From the NCBI GenBank assembly GCA_030045935.1, contig JASIEN010000515.1, positions 1 through 5,764 of the forward strand: 5,764 nt of DNA, in the 5' to 3' direction. Numbering within the stretch: the stretch's first letter is position 1; the number at the start of each line of letters is the position of its first letter. Origin of the DNA: Candidatus Sulfotelmatobacter sp. GTDB lineage: Bacteria > Acidobacteriota > Terriglobia > Terriglobales > Acidobacteriaceae. A program made the position numbers and the translations under genes. Shown here piece by piece: positions 1 to 5,575 of the stretch. Under the pieces are notes generated by a model. It saw only the letters and a program-made list of their open reading frames with translations, did no database searches and was not told where the DNA came from.

Positions 1-774
1 GCCTCCTGGCACAAAGAAGCTGGTGCCGGCGACATGGTCGAGGATCAGCAAGATGCAGGCCGGCATGAGGACGGCGAATGCACCCAATCCCATGACCGAA
101 GTGATGAACCAAGCCCAGGCGCTGAGGGGCAGGCGCAGCAGCGACATGCCTTTGCAGCGCATGTCGAGCGTGGTAGTGATAAAGTTCAGCCCGCCCAATA
201 ACTGCCCAATGCAGAAGAGCGCAATAGAAGAGGCCCAAAGAATAACGCCCCAGCCTTGTCCGGGACCGCCTACTGCTCCGGCTGCGCTGAGCGGCGCATA
301 CTGCGTCCAGCCGCCGAGGGTTGGGCCGTCAGAGACAAAGAATGAAGCGATCAGGACGACAAAGCCGGAGAACGTGACCCAGAACGACATCATGTTGAAA
401 TGCGGGAAGGGCATGTCTTCCGCGCCCGCCTGAATAGGCAGAAAGAAATTACCAAAACCCGCGAAAGGTGCGGTGGTGAGCACAAAGAAGACCATGATCG
501 TGCCGTGCATGGTCATCAACTGCAGGTAATACTCGGGGGTCATGACATCGCCGGGAGCGCCCGTCTTCGAGAGAAAGTGCAGTCCAGGGATCGCCAGATT
601 ATTCCAGCCCAGGTGCAAACGCATGATCCAGGAGAGCACCATGCCAACGAACACAGCCACCAGCGCCAGGTCGTAATACTGCCTGCCGATGACTTTGTGG
701 TCGGTACTGAAAATATGCTTCCGGATAAAACTGGTGGGAGCTCCATGCACTGCATGAGCCGACATATCGTGCAT
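1..774 (-). CDS. coxA: Cytochrome c oxidase subunit I (A-type heme-copper oxidase), N-terminal 258 residues; runs off left edge
   Basis: Catalytic membrane subunit of an aa3/caa3-type oxidase that reduces O2 and pumps protons. The minus strand is open for exactly 258 codons from the ATG at 774-772 to the window edge. Early residues include IFSTDHKVIGRQYY, the usual subunit I opening. MTMHGTIMVFF places the low-spin heme a ligand at His90. GFGNFFLPIQAGAEDMPFPHFN supplies the D-channel entrance Asp120 and the channel Asn127; the next Asn of the canonical NN pair is Met. Several hydrophobic helices are visible (about 36-52, 88-112, 130-147, 176-200, 217-245). High-spin heme, CuB and cross-linked Tyr residues would lie beyond the edge and cannot be checked. 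A GAGGTG ribosome binding site at 781-786 sits six bases before the start and supports it; ATG at 765-763 is a weaker alternative. It follows coxB but is separated from it by 287 bases of palindromic repeats. Confidence 0.96.
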   Translation of the reverse strand, partial: MHDMSAHAVHGAPTSFIRKHIFSTDHKVIGRQYYDLALVAVFVGMVLSWIMRLHLGWNNLAIPGLHFLSKTGAPGDVMTPEYYLQLMTMHGTIMVFFVLTTAPFAGFGNFFLPIQAGAEDMPFPHFNMMSFWVTFSGFVVLIASFFVSDGPTLGGWTQYAPLSAAGAVGGPGQGWGVILWASSIALFCIGQLLGGLNFITTTLDMRCKGMSLLRLPLSAWAWFITSVMGLGAFAVLMPACILLILDHVAGTSFFVPGG

Positions 775-780
775 TGTGTT

Positions 781-803
781 CACCTCATCTCTTAGAAGAG
801 ATG
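781..803 (-). promoter_or_regulatory. Hairpin abutting the coxA ribosome binding site
   Basis: Positions 786-803 form a perfect inverted repeat, CATCTCTT-AG-AAGAGATG on the plus strand (eight-base arms, or seven with a four-base loop). In the coxA transcript its 3' arm ends one base into the GAGGTG Shine-Dalgarno (781-786). The stem could tune ribosome access or act as a 5'-end stabiliser or processing point that separates coxA expression from the upstream genes. The repeat is seen directly; the regulatory role is inference. Confidence 0.5.
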
Positions 804-824
804 TTTTGGAAGAATCAAAACCGC

Positions 825-1027
825 CGGGGCTAAAGCCGCGTTTCTTTTCTGCTTCTCTTCGGCACGGCTGAAAGCCGTGCTGCCTTGATACGAAACTTGT
901 TCTATGCGGGGCTAAAGCCCCCACTCTGTTCTAATGCGTTGACGCGGCGCTGAAGCGCCGCTCTTACACGGCAATTCGTACACGGCGATTCGTATACGGG
1001 CAATTCGCGCACGGCTGAAAGCCGTGC
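825..1027. repeat. Cluster of five short REP-like palindromes between coxB and coxA
   Basis: Five palindromes share a GGCT(G/A)AAGCC-like core. They are: 825-840 (core GGC-TAAA-GCC, imperfect outer arms); 862-880, GCACGGCT-GAA-AGCCGTGC; 908-921, GGGGC-TAAA-GCCCC; 944-961, GCGGCGCT-GA-AGCGCCGC; and 1009-1027, an exact 19-base copy of the one at 862-880. Loops are TAAA, GAA or GA, and arm sequences vary while pairing is kept. This resembles the dispersed extragenic palindromes common in Acidobacteriota genomes (from memory, not searched). In the operon transcript they would fold as serial hairpins and could reduce read-through or protect the coxB mRNA 3' end. Confidence 0.8.
965..1007. repeat. 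Three near-tandem 14-15 bp direct repeats
   Basis: Units TACACGGCAATTCG (965-978), TACACGGCGATTCG (979-992) and TATACGGGCAATTCG (993-1007) follow one another without gaps. The first two differ by one base; the third carries one substitution and a G insertion. The block sits between the palindromes at 944-961 and 1009-1027 and runs straight into the latter (CGCACGGC), so the ACGGC stem sequence may have seeded the expansion. No function is evident. Confidence 0.75.
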
Positions 1028-1061
1028 CCTACCCAAAGCCGATTTTTGAAAAATGCTCTAA

Positions 1062-1883
1062 CTACTGCAACGCGGCCTCCTGCTTTAACCACTTATCAAA
1101 ATCGTCCGGCGACATGACTTCCAGATACGCTTTCATGTTGTAGTGGCCAAGGCCACAAAGCTGAGTGCAGACGATTTCGTACTTTCCAATCTTCGTCGCG
1201 GTGAAATGCACAGACAAATCTAGACCTGGGACGATGTCCTGGTGAATACGCAGCTCAGGCACATAGAAGGCATGGTCCATGTCCTTGGAGTGCAACAGCA
1301 GATAGATTTCCCGATTGACCGGAATTGCCATTTCGGCCGTAACAATATCGTCTTTAGAATCCTGGTCATTGGTCGTATCCAAGCCAAAGAAATTGGCGTT
1401 GGCCTCGTTGATCAGCTCGGGATGGAGCGGGCCAAATTTGCCGTCCGGCCCGGGATAGCGGAAGTAGAAGGCGAACTGTCCCGCTTGCGCCTGGACTGCC
1501 AGCGCATCGGGTGCAGGCGGAGTGAAATAAATGCTGCCCCACGCTTTTGACCCGAGGACGCCAAGCGCCAGAACTTCCGTTCCAACCAGCAGGAATGCGG
1601 CGACGACAAGGCCGGTCGCACCGCCAGGAAACTTCTTGATCTTGTCGCCGGACTTGTAGTTGGAGTACCTCCAGATAAAGTAGGCAAGCAGAATTTGCGA
1701 CGCTAGGAAGGAGACACCGGCTTCAATCATCGTGTCGCTGTACTGCTCATCGATCAGGTGGCCGTGAACCGAGATATCCTGTGGCTGCCCGACAGAGATA
1801 TTGCCCGGCCACGTATGCGTAATGATGGGGATGGCCGAAAGAATCGCAATAACGACAATAGTTACGGCTACGAGCTTCGCCAT
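1062..1883 (-). CDS. coxB: Cytochrome c oxidase subunit II with complete CuA site
   Basis: Electron-accepting subunit that passes electrons from a periplasmic donor through binuclear CuA to heme a in subunit I. From the ATG at 1883 it is 273 aa. It has an N-terminal hydrophobic stretch (4-21, signal or extra helix), two membrane helices (about 55-74 and 89-112) and a periplasmic cupredoxin domain. CuA ligands are all present: His204 in DMDHAFYVPELRIHQD, then Cys239, Cys243, His247 and Met250 in CTQLCGLGHYNM. The usual Glu between the cysteines is Gln. The aromatic electron-entry segment reads QFAFYFRYPG, without the Trp residues of canonical subunit II. No C-terminal CxxCH is fused, so this is not a caa3-style subunit II with its own heme; the neighbouring diheme protein may fill that role. 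Start: ATG 1883 has GGAG at 1888-1891 (spacing only four) and leads straight into the hydrophobic stretch. A TTG at 1958 would add 25 polar residues. Confidence 0.95.
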   Translation of the reverse strand: MAKLVAVTIVVIAILSAIPIITHTWPGNISVGQPQDISVHGHLIDEQYSDTMIEAGVSFLASQILLAYFIWRYSNYKSGDKIKKFPGGATGLVVAAFLLVGTEVLALGVLGSKAWGSIYFTPPAPDALAVQAQAGQFAFYFRYPGPDGKFGPLHPELINEANANFFGLDTTNDQDSKDDIVTAEMAIPVNREIYLLLHSKDMDHAFYVPELRIHQDIVPGLDLSVHFTATKIGKYEIVCTQLCGLGHYNMKAYLEVMSPDDFDKWLKQEAALQ

Positions 1884-1984
1884 ATAGCTCCGCCTTTGGC
1901 CAGGAGAGCGGCCGGATTCGGGACCGCCGCAGCCAACAGCGGCAGCCGGTTTTGACAAGACCCAGCGGTCGAAACTAATGCGCC

Positions 1985-2713
1985 TTACTTGTTAAAGCTA
2001 AAATTGGCAGTGGCAGACCCTCCCGCCGACACTGTTACCTTTGCGGTCTGGGTCGTATCCGGTTCATGCCAAGCCTTCACCGTATAAGTTCCGGGCGGGA
2101 CATTCTCAATCGTGTAATTGCCGCTATCGTCCGTCACCGCAACCGGGCCTTTGACGACCACGAAATATCCATGCATCCAGGGATGGATGTTGCACTGCAC
2201 CGGAATAACCTCGGGGTTTTTCCAGCTCTTCTCGATCGGCGGTGCACCCGGCGGCTGCGACTGGTTCCAGCCCACATTGATCATCGGATTCGGCAGCGGG
2301 TGAATGTTATGCGCCGTCTGATCGCTGGTGGTCACCTTGAAGGTCTGGTTCACGTCGAGCCCGAGTATGTGAGGTGTATACATACAATTCTTCTGATCAA
2401 AAACTGGCACGGTTTTTTCGACGGTAGCGTCGCCGCTCCAGCCGTCGATATAAAGAACTACATTCTCCAGACCGCCATTCGTGGCGACCACAACGTTTTC
2501 CAGATGCTGGGGATGGTCCGCGTTCGCCTTCACGCACCATGGATCTTTTGACATGTCGATCCCCCGCATGTGCGGCGGGGCGCCTTCGAATTTGACATTG
2601 CCGGTGATCTTGCCTTCCCCGGCGGCGCTAACCTTCTGATTGAGCAGCAGCGCGCCACAACATAGCAGAACGATCGTCGACACAAGGGCGACGAAATTTC
2701 TTTGCCTTTTCAT
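1985..2713 (-). CDS. Secreted cupredoxin-type copper protein with carboxypeptidase-regulatory-like C-terminal domain
   Basis: Likely periplasmic electron carrier or copper-binding accessory protein of the oxidase cluster. The product is 242 aa. A Sec signal peptide occupies about 1-30 (hydrophobic VALVSTIVLLCCGALLL, likely cleavage at VSA/AG). An N-terminal beta-rich region begins GKITGNVKFEGAPP. A cupredoxin-like core follows, with candidate type 1 copper ligands His135 (TAHNIHPL) and Cys174, His177 and Met180 in QCNIHPWMHGYF. The last ~55 residues match the carboxypeptidase regulatory-like beta-sandwich pattern (DDSGNYTIENVPPGTYTVKAWHEP). Cys60 and Cys110 could form a disulfide. Start ATG 2713 is preferred over an upstream TTG because AGGGAG (2723-2728) lies nine bases ahead and the signal peptide begins there. 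The copper ligands are read from motif; copper binding and a redox role are inferred. It could instead be a structural or metallochaperone protein. Confidence 0.82.
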   Translation of the reverse strand: MKRQRNFVALVSTIVLLCCGALLLNQKVSAAGEGKITGNVKFEGAPPHMRGIDMSKDPWCVKANADHPQHLENVVVATNGGLENVVLYIDGWSGDATVEKTVPVFDQKNCMYTPHILGLDVNQTFKVTTSDQTAHNIHPLPNPMINVGWNQSQPPGAPPIEKSWKNPEVIPVQCNIHPWMHGYFVVVKGPVAVTDDSGNYTIENVPPGTYTVKAWHEPDTTQTAKVTVSAGGSATANFSFNK

Positions 2714-2789
2714 AAACTTGCTCTCCCTTACCAACTGCGAGTGTTCGACTCTAACAGTTCTGGTGCGATTGCGACCCCAATGGTTGTCG

Positions 2790-3653
2790 CTATGGATTGG
2801 CGCTTACGGGCTTCAAATTCAGCGTTTTGGCGATTTCTTTTGCCTTGCTGGGCTGCTGCATGAACGTGCGCAGGTAAAACACCAGGTCCCAAGCCTCATC
2901 CGGTTTGATGTTGTCGGCAAATGAGGGCATCGGAGTGCCATCCAGGCCGGTCATGAAAATCCTGTAAATGTCTTCATCCGTATCGCCACATTTGGGGCGC
3001 GTTCCGTCGGTGAAATTGAACGCTGCGATCGGGAAGCCAAGGTCATCTTGCAGTGTGGAGGCGGAGGGGCCGTTGGCCATGCCCTGTACGCCGTGGCACT
3101 TCCAGCATTGCACGCGGGCAAAAACTTCGCGTCCAGCCTTGATGCGCTCCGGAGTCACTTCCGGTTCAGGAGGAATCGAGATGGGCGTGCCGGGTTTCTC
3201 GGTTACGAAGCGCGGCGAAAAGTGTTTCACGTATGCCACCAGATTCGCGCGTTGATACTTGGTGAACTGGTTCCAAATGGGCATGGCGGAACGGTCAAAC
3301 CCGCGGGTGATGGCGTTGAACAGATCATCATCCGTGGGTAGAGTTCCGGTGGGCGTGGAGCGGCACTTGAACACTCCCAATTGAAAATTGCGCGGCTTGG
3401 GCCACATGGGCGGCAGGAGCCACTGTGCGACTTCGCCATTAGCGTCCCCCATGTCACCGTGACAGCCAACACAATAACGCCGGTAGTCGTAGGCGGCGTC
3501 CTGCACATGTCCGGTGTAACCGGCGACATGGCTTTCCATGTTGTCACGCGAAGCTATATCTTCCGTCGTGAGCTGCGCTCTTGAAGTCAACGGCAGCGCA
3601 AAGAAAGCGGCCGCACCCAGTAGCAAGAACCACTTATGCAATCGTGTCCGCAT
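2790..3653 (-). CDS. Periplasmic diheme cytochrome c
   Basis: Probable electron shuttle feeding the downstream oxidase. The protein is 287 aa with a Sec signal peptide (MRTRLHKWF, hydrophobic LLLGAAAFFALPL, cleavage near SRA/QL at 26). Two class I cytochrome c modules follow. The first has C61-V-G-C64-H65 and probable axial Met124 (SAMPIW); the second has C173-W-K-C176-H177 and probable axial Met242 (TPMPSF). A proline-rich linker (about 157-167, ISIPPEPEVTP) separates them. The first module carries FKCRSTPTGTLPTDDDL, a pattern I associate with diheme cytochromes near oxidases and other respiratory complexes. It starts 33 bases after the porin-cytochrome stop, so co-transcription is very likely. 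Its position matches the diheme cyc1 of the A. ferrooxidans rus operon, but I do not claim orthology. The in-frame ATG at 3665 and TTG at 3674 are less well placed for a ribosome binding site. Confidence 0.92.
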   Translation of the reverse strand: MRTRLHKWFLLLGAAAFFALPLTSRAQLTTEDIASRDNMESHVAGYTGHVQDAAYDYRRYCVGCHGDMGDANGEVAQWLLPPMWPKPRNFQLGVFKCRSTPTGTLPTDDDLFNAITRGFDRSAMPIWNQFTKYQRANLVAYVKHFSPRFVTEKPGTPISIPPEPEVTPERIKAGREVFARVQCWKCHGVQGMANGPSASTLQDDLGFPIAAFNFTDGTRPKCGDTDEDIYRIFMTGLDGTPMPSFADNIKPDEAWDLVFYLRTFMQQPSKAKEIAKTLNLKPVSANP

Positions 3654-3659
3654 ATCTGT

Positions 3660-3663
3660 CCTC
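3660..3663 (-). promoter_or_regulatory. Ribosome binding site fixing the diheme cytochrome start
   Basis: GAGG (plus-strand CCTC, 3660-3663) lies six bases before the ATG at 3653-3651, an ideal spacing. The competing ATG at 3665-3663 overlaps this site, and its own upstream GAGG is only three bases away. Confidence 0.6.
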
Positions 3664-3686
3664 ATTAGCCTCAAGAAATCGGCGCT

Positions 3687-5210
3687 CTAGTAATCGATGT
3701 CCAGAGCGAACAGTAATTCGTTGCTGTTCGTGCTGGTGCTAAACCCGGTAATCGGCGAGACCGGTCCTGTGCCATTCTGATGGAACAGAGTGTATTCCAA
3801 CTGGATCGCCAAACCGGCTCTGCTGGTCATGAAGGGGTTGTAACGGATCAACGCATTGTAGTTGTTGATATTTCCCAAATTTGAAGGGGAGGGGCCAGGC
3901 GCTCCGGTGGGGTTGAGGCCGGTAAAGCCTGGACCATCGGCCTGCTGCGACATTTTTTCCAGTTCGTAGTCGGCAATAAAGATCAACTGCGGACTGTAAA
4001 CGTAGCGGGCTTCGAAGGTGACGCCGTTCCAGACCGGGGCTTGCGATCCAATCGGCAGCGTTGTTCCAGGTGTGTTGTTGGCCAGGCAGTTTGTGAGTGG
4101 AGGACCAGAGCAAAGCGTGCCTCCATTGCCGTCGGTATTGACCGCATTGCCGTACCCCTGGCCGAACCACGCATTGTCCTGGCCGTGCTGCGTGACCACG
4201 TTCAGGTCGAAGTGTGGGCCGAAGTAGAACTGCCCGGTGAAACCGATACGGTAAAAGCTCTTATTGCCAATTCCTGAACCCGCGATCGGCACGCCGCCCA
4301 AGGTGCGGTAGTAAGTAGCTGCCTCGCCGGCAAAGGCGTAGGCTCCAAGGCGCTGGACATCCCATTTCCCAGTATCTATCGCCTGGTCGAACGTAAAGAA
4401 TCCGCTATAGGAGTTGGCTCCAAGCGTGAGGTTCACGTTTCCATCGTTGGAATCGAGAAGGGCCGCGGAAATTCGGGTGCGGTCGTCATAGGAGTGGCCC
4501 ACGTACTCGATGCCCAGTTGGTTGTCGCCCATCTGGCCGAAGATGTTGCCGTCGGCGACGGGGATGAAGTGATATGTCTGATAGATGCCGCCTTCGTCTG
4601 TCAAGCCGACCATGCGCTTTTCAGAGAGCAGGTTGTTAAGCTCGAATCGTCCCAGCTTGATATTGAGCCAAGGGCTGCCGAAAAGATTGTCGAAGCGCGC
4701 CATGACCGTCTCAAAATGGAAGGCCGCGGTCGGGTCCGAAGAAGGGAGCACGAAGAACGAAATGTTCTTCTCCAGCGTGCCGCCGGTATGGAAATCGAGG
4801 CCGCTTAGATCCACGCCTGAGGACGAAATTTGCTGGATCGCGGTGCCCGTAATCACACCTGGTGCCGTAGTCGAGTAGGTGTCGACGTCGTTCGACGCGC
4901 TGACGCGATGCCAGACCGGCGTGATGCGGAACGTGATCGGCCAATAGGACGGGTTCTGCCAGATCGGAGCGTCGCGATCGTTCATAATCTGGTAGCCATT
5001 GTCCCGGAACTTCAATCCGAAGTTGTTCAGGATCGGCCAGGTTTCATGGCAGGCGGAACACCGCAATCCGTACTTGCGCGCGAAGGCGGGGATGGCGTTT
5101 GCGGGTTGACTGCAGGTAAGCGCTACGAACATCAGAACCAGGTTCGCTGCAGTTAATGACGTGGCGGAGTGAAATGCTTTGCGAAGACGGGGACAACTGA
5201 AATCGTGCAT
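3687..5210 (-). CDS. Outer-membrane porin with N-terminal monoheme c-type cytochrome segment (Cyc2-like architecture)
   Basis: Candidate conduit moving electrons across the outer membrane. The product is 507 aa. A signal peptide ends near Ala39 (PANA/IPAF). The mature N-terminus has FARKYGLRCSACHE with heme motif C51-S-A-C54-H55, then WPILNNFGLKFRDNGYQI. The pattern FAR, CxxCH, PxLNxFGxxF(R/K)xxGY is the one I recognise from Cyc2-type fused cytochrome-porins. The remaining ~430 residues alternate hydrophobic and polar positions with aromatic girdles, typical of beta strands (for example GVTFEARYVYSPQLIFIADYEL and AGLAIQLEYTLFHQ). They end in NELLFALDIDY, a C-terminal aromatic beta-signal. Only one CxxCH is present; a further Cys pair (TLCSGPPLTNCLA) probably forms a loop disulfide. 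Length fits Cyc2 (roughly 400-500 aa). GAGGAG at 5218-5223, seven bases ahead, supports ATG 5210 over TTG 5228. Barrel plus heme is well supported; a Cyc2 function is inference, since related heme-porins of unknown role are widespread. Confidence 0.85.
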   Translation of the reverse strand: MHDFSCPRLRKAFHSATSLTAANLVLMFVALTCSQPANAIPAFARKYGLRCSACHETWPILNNFGLKFRDNGYQIMNDRDAPIWQNPSYWPITFRITPVWHRVSASNDVDTYSTTAPGVITGTAIQQISSSGVDLSGLDFHTGGTLEKNISFFVLPSSDPTAAFHFETVMARFDNLFGSPWLNIKLGRFELNNLLSEKRMVGLTDEGGIYQTYHFIPVADGNIFGQMGDNQLGIEYVGHSYDDRTRISAALLDSNDGNVNLTLGANSYSGFFTFDQAIDTGKWDVQRLGAYAFAGEAATYYRTLGGVPIAGSGIGNKSFYRIGFTGQFYFGPHFDLNVVTQHGQDNAWFGQGYGNAVNTDGNGGTLCSGPPLTNCLANNTPGTTLPIGSQAPVWNGVTFEARYVYSPQLIFIADYELEKMSQQADGPGFTGLNPTGAPGPSPSNLGNINNYNALIRYNPFMTSRAGLAIQLEYTLFHQNGTGPVSPITGFSTSTNSNELLFALDIDY

Positions 5211-5575
5211 GGCCGGACTCCTCGGCAAAGATCAGTTCAAAACTGTTTGTTGAAAGTGTTGCTCCCCACATGGAGCACACGACATAAATCATACGGGGCC
5301 ATACTCAAGCAGTTCGTACTGTACTTTTGTGGAGGAAGCGATTTTAGGCACGTTCACTGCGCATTTCGCAATACCGTGCTCACCGTACTCGCCGGTCCTA
5401 CCACCGTACCGGGGCGGAATCCTACTACGCCGTGCAAGTAAAGTTCAAGAGAAATTGAAAAATTTTTTGCAATGTCGTCGATTGGCGCTTCTTCATCCCT
5501 CCAGCGACCCTGTAAAGATCGGGTTCACAGTTGACAGTCTTGTGCTTCGCGGATGAAACTCTGAGGGACCGTGGA
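5211..5575. promoter_or_regulatory. Divergent intergenic region, presumed to hold promoters for both directions
   Basis: This 365-base gap separates the minus-strand respiratory cluster from the plus-strand gene at 5576, so at least one promoter per direction is expected here. No sigma-70 promoter is convincing. Visible elements are: a duplicated CACCGTAC (5381-5388 and 5402-5409); a CCGGT-N11-ACCGG inverted repeat (5392-5412) overlapping the second copy; an A/T-rich imperfect dyad TTGAAAAATTTTTTGCAA (5455-5472); and TTGACA at 5531-5536, which matches a -35 box on the plus strand but lacks a good -10 and lies too near the start codon. On the minus strand, TATGAT (complement of 5288-5293) is a possible -10 with only a poor -35 partner. 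No coding region or RNA gene was recognised. Confidence 0.35.
5218..5223 (-). promoter_or_regulatory. Ribosome binding site of the porin-cytochrome gene
   Basis: GAGGAG on the minus strand, seven bases before ATG 5210-5208. It is the strongest Shine-Dalgarno in the cluster and decides against the TTG at 5228-5226, which would lie upstream of this site. Confidence 0.65.

Noticed and set aside
23..433. Plus-strand ORF of 136 aa opposite coxA
   Set aside because: It lies wholly antisense to the clearly conserved coxA frame, has Pro/Arg-rich composition without domain character, and is best read as a shadow.
540..755. Minus-strand 71 aa ORF within coxA
   Set aside because: It is in a different frame from the coxA reading that gives DHKVIG, MHGTIM and GFGNFF motifs, so it is a frame shadow and not evidence of a frameshift.
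821..1030. CRISPR array
   Set aside because: The repeats are palindromes with differing arms and irregular spacing of roughly 30-70 bases, not identical direct repeats with unique spacers.
1062..1958. Longer coxB from TTG at 1958
   Set aside because: The added 25 residues are polar and Gly/Pro/Arg-rich with no good ribosome binding site. The internal ATG at 1883 leads directly into the hydrophobic N-terminus. Not fully excluded because the ATG's GGAG spacing is short.
2066..2551. Plus-strand ORF of 161 aa opposite the cupredoxin gene
   Set aside because: It is antisense to a gene with a signal peptide and copper motif; its translation is Arg/His-rich and lacks a recognisable fold.
3739..4170. 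Minus-strand 143 aa ORF inside the porin gene
   Set aside because: It overlaps in another frame with the continuous porin frame, which has strand periodicity up to its terminal Tyr.
5531..5559. TTGACA as a sigma-70 promoter for the right-edge gene
   Set aside because: The -35 match is perfect, but the 17-base-spaced -10 would be TGAAAC, and transcription would begin within the ribosome binding site.
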